From: Edaphochlamys debaryana
Lineage: Eukaryota; Chlorophyta; Chlorophyceae; Chlamydomonadales
Length of the DNA stretch: 64,000 nt
Reading direction: 5' to 3'
NCBI GenBank assembly: GCA_016858145.1
Contig: JAEHOE010000008.1
Location: 496,001-560,000, forward strand
The notes beneath the pieces were generated by a model, which ran no database searches, was not told where the DNA came from, and saw nothing but the letters and a program-made list of their open reading frames with translations. Below, one piece after another: positions 49,108-58,654 of this stretch (positions are counted from its first letter, which is position 1; each line of letters begins with the position of its first letter). Made by a program: the position numbers and the translations under genes.

Positions 49108-50260
49108 ATGGCCCGCCTCAACTCTGTGAGTCCAGCTGCGGGGAGGTCTATGGTGCTACATGCGTAGCAGCTTATCGCAACACAATGCCCTGCAGCTCGA
49201 GGAGCTCCGGCCCTCGGCAATGTTCATTTGCACCCTGGTGCTTGTGAGCTACTTCTTTGTCACCGCGGGTGTGGCCTATGACATTATCAACGAGCCCCCG
49301 GCCGTCGGAGGCCAGACGGACCCGGTGACGGGTGCGTAAGGGGCGGTGGTTGGCGTGCGCAACAAGGGGGGGGCACTTCCGCCCGCAGCCCCGGCGCCCA
49401 GCTCACCCACGGCGCCTGTGCCGCGGCTGCGTCCTGCAGGTGCCGTCAAGCCCATGACGTTCATGCCCTACCGCCTGAACGGGCAGTTCATCCTGGAGGG
49501 CATCAGCGGCGGCTTCTTCTACACCCTGGGCGGTGAGCGCGCCCGTCAGGGCCCTCGGGCCCCTCGCCAGCTCGGGGACCCCGTTGCGTGCCCCTCACGC
49601 ACAGGCCCCAAGCGGTCGAGGGCGTTCCTCCTGGCCATCACATCCCTGCCATAAACAGCACGTATGCATGCTGGGCTTGACTGCTTGCGGTGCGTGCTGC
49701 AGGCCTTGGGATTATCCTCATTGACCTTAGCCGCGACAAGAACAAGAGCGTGCTGTTCCGCAACTTCTACATGATGCTGTGAGCCATGCCTGCTAGCTAG
49801 GGCTGCGGGCTTGGGCGCAAGTCGGGGAGCAAAGCGTCAAAGCAGGACTGGGCACGAATGACACTAGGCTGAGGCTGGTGTTGCCCTTGCTGCGTGGCGG
49901 GGACGCTTTGCGACTACCTCAGTCGACTGGGCACAGGCCGCAGAGTTCCTCATCATGGGTTGCTTCTGTTGTGCAGGGGCATTGCCATCACTGTGCTGTC
50001 GTACGTCGTGTGCCAGATCTTCATCAGGTGAGGGGGCTCTGGCGGTCCTCGGGCGACAGGCAGCGGAGAAGTCATGTGGCCAAGTTCATAACGTCTCATC
50101 TGGCTGAGCGGTACGCGCGACAGCGGCCTCGGTTTCAACGGGTGGGCCCGCTGCCCTGTGCTCTGTGCGAGCTTGACCAATACGAGGTTGTCCCCTCACA
50201 CCCCCTCGCCATGCTGCCACTTTCCCTTGCAGGATCAAGATGCCCAGCTACATGCGGTGA
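49108..50260 (+). CDS. OSTC: Oligosaccharyltransferase complex subunit OSTC/DC2
   Basis: OSTC (DC2) is a small membrane subunit that links the STT3A-type oligosaccharyltransferase to the translocon in the ER, for co-translational N-glycosylation. Six exons (49108-49125, 49196-49331, 49440-49532, 49703-49778, 49977-50027, 50233-50260) encode 133 residues. Family signatures: PSAMFICTLVLVSYFFVTAGVAYDII (TM1), EPPAVGGQTD, YRLNGQFILEGISGGFFYTLGGLGIILID (TM2) and LGIAITVLSYVVCQIFIRIK (TM3), ending MPSYMR. Animal OSTC begins with a longer N-terminus; here the lead is only 13 residues. The first exon is just 18 nt. The tail K-x-P-S-Y resembles the animal K-L-P-G-Y end. Confidence 0.92.
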
Positions 50261-50453
50261 ACGGCGTGGGCGCTCATGATTCGCCGGGGGGCAGACCGAC
50301 GATGCAGATGTAGCAGACGGGCAGTCGTTGATGGGCTTTGGGGGTGGTGTAGCTGCACTACTAGCGCGATCCTGGGCTGTGGAGCGGAGGGGATGTGGGG
50401 GTACCCGTGGGGTATGCGGAGGCTCGAATGCGGGGATGCTAATGGCGCTCGCA

Positions 50454-50464
50454 TGTAACTTACA
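50454..50464. terminator. Bidirectional poly(A) signal, TGTAA on both strands
   Basis: TGTAACTTACA reads TGTAA on the + strand (50454-50458) and TGTAA on the - strand (50464-50460). It lies between the convergent genes OSTC (stop 50260) and the small gene ending at 50829, so one 11-base element could serve both. Confidence 0.6.
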
Positions 50465-50691
50465 CTGCGGTCGTCCACGTCTTGCCAGCGCGATGCTGTC
50501 TCCCTGTAAGCTCTTTATTTGAACTCTGGCTGGCTAGTACCGGTATGCAGCGCATCACCAGCTCCAACTCTCTCCTGTGGTCCCCCCAGCCCCTTGACCA
50601 ATTCACCACCCCGAGTACCCAGGTCTCAGCGCAAGCGCAGGAGGATGGTTGCGGACGTGAAACACACCGCCAAAGCCAAAACAGCTCAACA

Positions 50692-50716
50692 AGCCCTAGC
50701 CCTAGCCCTAGCCCTT
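50692..50716. repeat. Short CCCTAG tandem repeat
   Basis: Four tandem CCCTAG units in the convergent 3' region. Similar isolated CCCTAG units occur up to 50810. Confidence 0.7.
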
Positions 50717-50828
50717 ATGCCCACCCCCCAACACGGGAAGCTCGTCCTCGAGTCTGGCGCTAAACAAAGGCCCCCCTTGGCCTAGCCCTGCCAGCCCTAG
50801 CCCCAGCGCAGCTCAGCAGCCTCAAATC

Positions 50829-51296
50829 TCAGTCGCTGTCGGACGCGGTCAGGTCGATTGGCTTGGCCATGGCCTTGGCCTTGTCTCGCAGCAGCTGGCG
50901 CGACCCCAGGCCGGGGTCCAGCTGCTCCGGGCGGCCGCGCCGCTCACGCCGATCGTTCCTGTTGTAGCACGTGCGGCAGAGCGCCAGGCCACTGGGGCCC
51001 CACCGCAGCCAGGGCCGGTGCTGGCCGCTGTTTGGGCACAGCGGCTTGCCCTTCTTGTCCGTCTTGTCGGACAGCGCACACACCCCAGCGCCCGGCCCGG
51101 CCGGCCCGGCCTTGCCCTGGGCCTTGTTGCCCCGCCGGCAGGCCTCCGCAGGGCTCCAGGCAAGGCTCTCGATTGAGGCCCGAGCGAGTTGCGTACCGCT
51201 CACCCCTGCGCACCTGCCCTTCATGCCCCGCTCTTCATACGAGAACTCAGCCTTGCTTGCCCAGCCCGCAAGGAGCACCTCTCTCTTCCTTTCCAC
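50829..51296 (-). CDS. Small basic protein with GATA-like half zinc finger and SUMO-interaction-like tail
   Basis: An open frame of 155 residues from ATG 51296 to the stop at 50829. A spliced alternative starts at ATG 51223 (MKG, donor GTGCGC) and joins in phase at about 51147 to give a shorter protein. The C-terminal 75 residues look real: LCPNSGQHRPWLRWGPSGLALCRTCYNRN resembles the W-R-x-GP-x-G and C-x2-C half of a GATA finger, but the first C-x2-C pair is replaced by C-x6-H. A basic stretch (NDRRERRGR) follows, and the protein ends PIDLTASDSD, which fits a SUMO-interaction motif with an acidic flank. I cannot name the family; a nuclear role is inferred. Confidence 0.5.
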   Translation of the reverse strand: MERKREVLLAGWASKAEFSYEERGMKGRCAGVSGTQLARASIESLAWSPAEACRRGNKAQGKAGPAGPGAGVCALSDKTDKKGKPLCPNSGQHRPWLRWGPSGLALCRTCYNRNDRRERRGRPEQLDPGLGSRQLLRDKAKAMAKPIDLTASDSD

Positions 51297-52258
51297 CTCA
51301 CAGCTCTCTGCCCCTAATCCCCGCCCCTACCCAACATGCTTGTGGGGTCGATTCAATCGGCCCCGTCGCCTTGCATGCGTGCCACCTGACACATTCCAAT
51401 ACGGCATCACCCTACCACTCTCTCCAGCTACAGCGTGCACTCTTGGCCGGCTTCCCTCCCCCCCGGCCGGTCCCGCGGGGCCATGCTCCCCCAGACCCAC
51501 ACCCGCCCGCCCTCGCAACGCTTCGCAGCAGGCATGTCACTCCGCGCCCCATCGTTGTGTCTGAGCTGCACACAAGCGATGCCGTGGCTCGAGGGTGGCG
51601 TGGCGGGGGAGCATGGCACGGACTCATCAGCTGCAGCAATCGTGGCGGCTTACAGTGCGCTTCAGCGCAGCAATGCGCATTCCACGCTGGCCCGTTTCCC
51701 CACACCACGTCGCGCAACGCTGGGGCCCCACAGCTTCCGGGCCCCTGTGTAAGAACTCCGGGTAATAACCGTGCGACACGGTCTAAACGCCTTCAGCTCC
51801 AAATCCGCAATTTCTGTGCTAGCGCAACCCTATGTCCAAGCGGGGTGTAGAAACCGTGTCACGCTCCATCATTAGACAGCCACAAGCCAAACGTCACTTG
51901 CTTTCAACTAAACTAGAGTCGCCATGAAAACACATGCCAGCGCATCTGCGCGCATCCAACAGGGGGGGGGCCGTTGGCCTAGGTTGCCCCCCCATGCGGG
52001 GGGCTTGGAGCTCATGGATGGGCGGCCGTAGCCGGGGGAAGTCAAGGGCTGGGGCCGAGTGGAGAGGGTCCGGGCCCCGAGTTAGGGCCATGGGTGGTAT
52101 GGGGATGGTGCCCGGCAGCCGCTGACGCCGTTGGTGCCAGGACTGCCGGGGTGGAGGCAGGAGGCGGTGTAGGTCCGTTCCGCATGCGCCGGGACGGAAG
52201 CCCTGAGCCGCGTCCTCCGTCTACCAACAAGGTGTAAGAGGTATGGCACCTCTTCCGC
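51297..52258. other. Intergenic region, no gene seen
   Basis: Holds the 5' flank of the small zinc-finger-like gene and the 3' UTR of the kinase gene. A minus-strand TGTAA (TTACA at about 51649-51653) lies 600 bases past the kinase stop. Open frames on the + strand have no splice support. Confidence 0.5.
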
Positions 52259-54307
52259 TCAGTCCGCCGCCGCTCCAGTGAAGAAGGCGTGTTGAAGAGC
52301 CAACCGGGGCGTAGGTCGCTTCTTGGGGTCCGATGCTAAAAGCGACTCGATTAGCGACTGGAGACTGGCGGGAATGAAGCTAGGCTGGAACTCTCCCTGC
52401 AGGAACCGGACCATCTTGCCGGGCCGGCCGTAGAAGGCCGCGCAATCGGCGAGCAACAGGCCCAGAGAGTACATGTCCGCCGCGGGGCTGATGCAGTGGG
52501 CCAGCTTCGGATCGTCGAACGCCGCATCGACCTCCGGTGCGAGGCAGCCGTTGGTTCCAATGATGGGGTAGCAACCGGTGGCACGGTTTCGACCGGAGCA
52601 GGCGCCGAAGTCTGGGGTGGGAACATGGGGGGCAAGGAGGGCAAGGAGGGGTCAGGCGCCAGGCCATGCACGAGGGTATCGGTAGGTCAGGCGCTTCGGC
52701 GTGGGCGCTTGGCTGCCATCTCCCAGGGCAACCTTCCCTCCCTCTCGCCCTCTGCATCCCTCCGCCTCCCTGCGCTCACCCCCCAGCATGACTCGGTCCT
52801 CCTTGAGCAGCACGTTCTCCGCCTTGAGGTCAAAGTACCCCACGCCCTTGGAGTGCAGGACGGAGAACACCTTGAGGACGGCCGTGGCGATCTGGCGGAT
52901 GCTGCACTCGGGCAGGAGCATCCTGGTGTCGTTGAAGTGCGGTTTGGCCAGGTCCTGGAGGACGGTAAGGTAGGGGCGGAGGGGGAGTGAGGACCGTCAA
53001 AAGGTCAGACCACAGGCACCACACTACCGTACCTCAACCAAGCCTGACCCAAACTTCCACCTCTCTCTCCGTGCTACCTTGACGAGTTCAAGGCCCCTTG
53101 GCCTGTTCCGTCCCTGCCCTCCCGCCCCGCCTCACCAGCTCGTCCTGCAGGGTGCCCAGCTCCGCCAGCTCCATTAGAATGGCGCAGCGAGGGGACACCG
53201 AGTGGGCGAGCAGCTGCACCGCCCCGGGGCAACCCTGGACTCGCTTCAGAGCGGCCAGCTCGGCACGCAGGGCGGGCCGGGCGGGCTGCTCCTTGGTGCT
53301 CTTGAAAGTCTTGCGGGCGCAGCGGTAGAGCGTTCCGTCGGGCAGTTGCACGGTGCCCTCCGACACCACCCCGTAGGCCCCGCTGCCCAGGATCTTGGTC
53401 TGCTGGAAGAGCTCGAGGCCGTGCAGGGCGAGGAAGGCGAGGCGGTCTACGGGGGCCTGAGGGGGAGGGATGGGGGAGAGGAAGAGGTAGGTGGAGAGTA
53501 AGGGCATGAGTGAACGGTAGAGATGGAATGACAAGAAGCATGGGAAATTGCAGAGGTGTGCTCAGCAGGGGTGCTCAGCGTTTGCCCTGCCATGCAGCAC
53601 TGAACCCTGATCGTCTATCCCGAGTGACTGAGGACTCATGCTCTCCATGCCTTACCTCGGGCTCCTTCTCGCTGTCGCTCTCGTCGGAACTTGTGTCGGC
53701 AGCAGAGCTGTCATCGGGAAGCGAGCCGCGAGGGGAGCCGCAGCTGGAGGCCTGTTGGTAACGGAGGAGGATGCGGGCAGGAGGGAGGGGGAGAAGGTGG
53801 GTGAAGGACAGACAGACAGACAGATGTTACATGTGTTGACCCAACCCGCACGCTCCGTTAGGGCCAGAGGCGGGCCACAAGGGGAAGCGCAGAAGAGGGG
53901 ACAGAGCAAAGCGGGTCAGAGGCGTCACTACCACCTGCAAAGAGTCAAGTATGCACTCTGGCAGCATAATACGCACGCGCGTTGAAAGCGGCACGTACCG
54001 TCTGAGCACTTGCGCAGGCAGGGCCGTCGACATCGAGGGATGGGGCGGCCGGGGTGATGTCGGGCTTGTTGTTGCCGCGTGCAGGCTTGGAAGGGGGCTC
54101 CCAAGGGCGTCGCTGACAAGCGAAAGCGGGGTTTGCCTCGACGGCGGCAGCCTCGTCGCAAGCGCCAGCGGCGAGGGCGCGAAACAGCATGCGCACGCCG
54201 ACGACGGGCAGCGCCATGACGACGGCGCTGGTGTTGACAGCGATGTCAAGGACATTGTCAAGGGGAGACATGGTGGTGGAGCACTGGGCGGAGGCGTAGC
54301 AGGGCAT
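52259..54307 (-). CDS. Atypical protein kinase with YFD catalytic loop and N-terminal hydrophobic segment
   Basis: Five exons (54307-53999, 53751-53656, 53456-53136, 52954-52780, 52611-52259) close in frame to 417 residues. Residues about 18-50 contain a hydrophobic run (VVMALPVVGVRMLFRALAAGA) that could anchor the protein. A Ser/Asp/Glu-rich linker follows (about 104-135), then the kinase domain. Visible motifs: Gly loop LGSGAYGVV, ARKTFK (beta-3 Lys), MELAELGTLQDEL (hinge), YFDLKAENVLL (catalytic loop), GDFGACSG (Mg loop), GTNGCLAPEV (the APE position) and DMYSLGLLLADC. The HRD triad is YFD, so the catalytic Asp, Lys and Asn are kept but the His and Arg are lost. The kinase subfamily is not clear; activity is probable. 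The gene is head-to-head with the broken gene at 55 kb. Confidence 0.85.
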
Positions 54308-55276
54308 GGTTGGGTTGGTGAAGAGAACGTGTCGCGAGAACGAAGGGCTTTGGGAGCTCTGTGTGGAGGACAGATCAATGGGCAGAGGATAGAGTATATG
54401 CAGGCGCAGGCGCGGCAAGGGGCTTTTGTATCGGCCGCACAGAGCATGCGTAAGCCCATCGCGGGCCCAGTAGTGCAGACTCGGGTTCGAGCGAACCGCG
54501 CGTTTGCAGAGTGGCCGCAACCCTGACCAGCTATCAGCACAACTCAGCTATGTGCTACTGTCTTACGTCTGCGGTGTGAGGGCTTGTCGGTCGACAACGC
54601 GCCACGGCCACGGCTGCCACGGCTGCGGTGTGAAGGACGCGAGCGCGGTCGCGGGGCGTTTAGCAGTGCCAGCGGCAACGACGCCGCTTCCTTTTGCACT
54701 CCAAGTGTTAGCACCATGTCTGATCCATGTATGCTCCCAGGGCCTCAGGTCCGTGCGTTCGAAAGCCGACATGTCGGGGCGCCTCCGCTGCGATGCGCGC
54801 GAGGCCGACCAGCCGATGCTGTATTCCCAAGCAGTACCGGCATGCTTATTGTCCCAGGGTCGCGAGTACGCAGGGCAGCGGCTGCCCGAGTGAGCAGCGG
54901 GGCATTTCGGCGGGATCCAACGCGCCATTCGCCTCGCCTCGAAATGCGCCTCATAACGGCGGTCTGGAGTGCCAGCCTATTTGCCACAACGCAAGTACCG
55001 GAGCCATTTTGGCCCCTGGGTCTCCGGCGGACCGCATGGCGTCAACGTGGGCGCCCCCCGATGCGGCTTCGCCCGGCGTGCCTCGGCCCCCGCATCTTTC
55101 TGGCCCCCGCCTCCACACAACCCTTTTCGAAAGACTCACATAACGCAACACCAACAGGCCGGCTGCCAGCTCGCCGCCTCAGCCCAAGCGAGAACCAGCA
55201 AGTTTCCCGCCAAGTCGTAGTGCACTCTCAGCCGCCGACGGCCCTGCGCCTGCCTCCTCCAAGCGGGGTCAAGAGG
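54308..55276. promoter_or_regulatory. Upstream region of the kinase and of the broken gene
   Basis: A minus-strand CATATACTC at about 54389-54397 could be the kinase TATA element. On the + strand one frame stays open from 54584 to 55933, so the first exon of the next gene may begin here; codon content before about 55277 looks less protein-like (many Cys/Trp/Pro turns, no domain). Confidence 0.4.
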
Positions 55277-58102
55277 ATGGCCGGCTCACCGCCGCGGTCG
55301 CCGCCTGAGGACTGGGAGGAGCGCGCTGACTCGCCTGCATCGCCGCACGCCCAGCGAGAGGGGGCCGCAGCGGAACCAGCGGCCAGCCCCGCTCCTGCCG
55401 CGGCGGGGCGCAGGGTTATGGGCCGCGCTCGCCGGGCGGCGGGGTCGGCGACGCCGGGGACTCCCGCGAGCAGGCTCGGCGCTGCGAGCCCGGCGCTGCG
55501 CGGGACCCACGGGACCCCCGCGAGCGCTCGCCTGTCCTCGGCCTCGGTGACGCCCGCCGGCACCTTGCGGCGGCGGTATCGGCGTGTCGCGAGGGAGTAC
55601 GAGAACGGCGCGGTCGTGACGCCGGGGCGGGACGTGATGAACACGCAGACGCTGACCCAGGGCTTTGAGGAGCTGGGTTTGGTGGCGGTCCCGGAGAAAC
55701 TTGAGGACTTCGTGTCGCAGGGGCTGGGCCTCACGGGCGGCTTCAGCGTCCTGCGCGAGGCCGCGGTTGCCTCGCTGCCTGAGCGGCAGGAGCAGTGCCG
55801 GGAGGCCGCTGCCAGCGGCACTGCCTTCCGCGCCACGCTGGCGCGCATGGCGAGGGCGGTCGGGGGGGACCCCCGCAAGGCGGCGACGCTGCTGGACCTC
55901 CTGCGCTCGCACGGCGGCATCTTCATCATCGAGGTGAGGGGTGGCTTGTGGGGCTGAGGGGTCGTGCTGACTGGGTGAAGGGGCCGGGGGCACCTGCGCA
56001 GCTAGCTGACGCTCGCGGCATAAGCTGCGTCTTCCCGTACCATGCCAACCCCGTCCCCTTCCGCCCCCCCCCCCACGCCCCTTCCGCCCCTTCCACCCTC
56101 CTCAGGACCTCAAAGATTACTTCTTCAAGGTGGAGCTCATGGCGCGGTACGTGCCGGAGCACGCGGACTTGGTGAGGAGGGGCCTGTCGGGATGGCTCAG
56201 TACGTACCCGGCACCTGCAGTCTGGCAACGCCCTCCAGTGCCCTCCCGCGCTGCTCCCTGTGCGCTACTCCCCTGAGTGACTTGCTTACTCGCTCAGACC
56301 CCTTGCTCCTTCGCGCCCTCGCCCTTCCGCTCTCTTCCCCTTCCCTTCAGCTGGAGGAGGCGAAGGGGTTTATCAACACCGCGGAGACGGCCCTCAAGAC
56401 GCTGTAGACCGCGCTCCTGGAGAAGCAGCAGGAGCAGCACACCGCCAGCAGCGCCAGCGCCAGCGCCAGCGCCAGCGAGCAGGCTAACGTGCTGCAGACG
56501 ATGCGGGTTGCGCTGAAGGCGCTGGCGGGGCTGTCCGCAACGGTGGGCTCGCCCCAAGCCGTACAGCTGGGGGTCGCGAAGGTGGCGGTGCCGGCGCTGC
56601 AGGCGCTGAACGTCCTTCTAGCCCGCTACATGAGAACGACGCAGCGGACGGTGGTGAGTACTGCAGGAAGGGAGCGGCGGTTGAGGGTTGAGGGATTGAT
56701 ATATTAACTTTTGTTCTTCCTCCCTTATGCCCTTTCACCCCAATGCCACAGACCGTCATGGTTCAGCAGCGGGCCGCCGCTGAGGCCGCCGCCGCTGAGG
56801 CCGCCGCCGCCGAGGCCCCCGCCGCCGAGGGCGCCGCCGCCGAGGGCGCCGCCGCCGAGGCGCTGGCCCCTCTGCTGGCGGCGGCGGCGGCGGCGGGCGG
56901 CGGCGCTGCCCCCGGCAGCCACGGCCGCCACAAGGTGCTGTACTCCACCGCCTCCAAGCGCGGCACCGGCGGCCAGAACCTGGCGGCGAAGATGGCGGAG
57001 GCTGCCGGAGGCGAGGGCATCGGGGAGCTGGCGGAGGGGCAGGCGCCCGCAGCGGTAGGAAACACGGTGTGTTGCTCAGGCCAGATTCTGCGGGCTTGCG
57101 TAGGCCTCCTGTGGTGCTCAAAGGCCTCAGCCGCCATCACCGCCAAGGACCCGTGGCTGTCCTCTTAACACGTCCACCGGCTTGCGCCCCTTCCTGAGTC
57201 AGTTCCAACCCTCTGCTCTTTGCCCATTCTTGTGCCTCCCGTCGCCCTCCCCTTGCGCCCCCTCCAGGCCATCGAGGACCCCCTCCAGGTGCTCGACAAG
57301 CTCTTCCACGTGGTCAAGCCCTCGCCCAGCCGCAAGTTCCGCGTCAATATGACGTGAGCACTCTCGATCAGATAAAAGAGAACCTGGACAAGGGCCTGGA
57401 GGCGATGGTCGCGATGGCGGACGCGGCGGCCAAGGCGACGGGCGTAGTGGAGGATGCGGGCGAGGAGGAGGGCCAGGAGCAGGTGAGGTTGCGGCGGGCT
57501 GCGGGGCCCGTGCGTAGCGGTGCGTGAGGATGGAGACTATTGGGCTGCTGGGAGCCCGGTGGGTACCCTTGCAGAGGCATGTTGGCAGGGGGGCGCACTT
57601 GCGGGCTGCAGGGGGGCTGCAGCGCCGCGCATTTGCGGGCTTGCTGGGTATGGGCCCAACAGGTCGAGGAGGAGGCGGACTTGGTCGAGGAGCTGGTCGA
57701 GGGGGAGGACGAGAGCGAGGACGAGAGCGAGGAGGAGGAGGAGGAGGAGGCGCAGGAGGAGATGGCTGAGCCCGAGGGCGGGGCCGCGGCGGCGGAGCTG
57801 GGCGCCGGCGACGCGGCGGCGGACCAGGATCTGGAGCTCCCGCCGCCGGGGCCGGCGGTCGGCAACGCCGTTGCCGCTCCGCAGCTGGGCGGCAAGTGGG
57901 CCGAGGGACCGCCGCAGGTGAGAGTGGGTTGGTGGATTCCGTTAGAAGGCGTGTTAGAGCGGCGGCTGGCCTCGCTTGTGCGGGTGGGCAGGGGCCTTGG
58001 CCTTGCTTGTGCTGTTGCCCTCGATCCCCCACCATAACCACCTCCATCGCCAATCCCCTACCCGGCCCTGTGCTTGCGCCCTGGATGCCCTTGCAGGTCT
58101 GA
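55277..58102 (+). pseudogene. Unknown multi-exon gene with an in-frame stop and a frameshift
   Basis: Seven exons are recognisable: 55277 (or 54584)-55933, 56106-56171, 56351-56653, 56752-57054, 57268-57482, 57663-57917 and 58097-58102. Splice sites are normal. The protein would be mostly helical: a Ser/Pro/Ala N-terminus, RRRYRRVAREYENG, FEELGLVAVPEKLEDFV, DLKDYFFKVELMARYVPEH, an Ala repeat, EDPLQVLDKLFHVVKPSPS and a very acidic tail (EGEDESEDESEEEEEEE). A TAG at 56405-56407 interrupts exon 3, yet the same frame continues open with convincing sequence. Exon 5 is 215 nt, and its frame shifts by one near 57350, consistent with loss of one base. The family is not recognised. Two defects point to a pseudogene; sequencing errors or an unusual allele remain possible. 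Confidence 0.6.
56444..56476 (+). repeat. GCCAGC hexanucleotide repeat in the broken gene
   Basis: About five GCCAGC units encode alternating Ala-Ser shortly after the in-frame TAG. Hexamer units keep the frame. Confidence 0.75.
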
Positions 58103-58654
58103 GGTGGCCGCCGACCCCGCCCTCGCACCAAGTGCTCCGGTACAGGTGGGACGGGAGATGCGGGGCAGGAGACCTGGGGCTTGCTAGTAGCCATGGGGCC
58201 TCCATTTTGTATGTCGTCCATTGTACGGCCAGGAGAGTTGGAGCGCTTGGCATCTTTGCCCTGACGCTGTCGCACTCGCATGCCTCTGGTCCTGCGATAC
58301 CGATTCACCTGCCTGTGCGCCTACCCTCCTTGCAGGTCCGTCGCGGCGCTGCGGCTTCTGACCTCGAGAGCTTGAGGCGATGCGATAAGGCGGGGGACCG
58401 GAGGGTAGGGCAGGGCAGTGCAGATGGCGTAGACCATGGGGACGAAGAGAGAAGGGGACAGAAAGAAGGGCCTGCGGCCGTGGGGTCTGGAGATGGCTGA
58501 GGTGAAAGGGCGTACGGCACTGCTGTTGGAGCCTGGGGGCTGGCAGGTCCCGCACCTCTGACGGTTGCCCTTCGCTGGCCGTCGAGCTATAGCAGCTTTG
58601 CGGCACGAGGGTGGGAATGCAGGTGCATGTAGATTGGAAGAGGTAATGAGCCTC
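58103..58654. other. Intergenic region, no gene seen
   Basis: Between the broken gene and repeat copy B. No coding exon, TGTAA or TATA element is supported. Confidence 0.5.

Larger units (their letters stand above)
50261..50828. other. Convergent 3' UTRs of OSTC and the zinc-finger-like gene
   Basis: Contains poly(A) signals on both strands at 50454-50464, another sense TGTAA at 50515-50519, and a short CCCTAG repeat at 50692-50716. No coding exon is seen. Confidence 0.65.

Noticed and set aside
50692..50810. CCCTAG units as an interstitial telomere
   Set aside because: The unit is not the Chlamydomonas-type CCCTAAAA and only four tandem copies exist; it is better called a small microsatellite.
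56350..56410. The in-frame TAG at 56405 as part of a splice acceptor (CTGTAG)
   Set aside because: The only upstream donor (GTTTAT) would leave an intron of about 45 bases and remove well-formed coding sequence.
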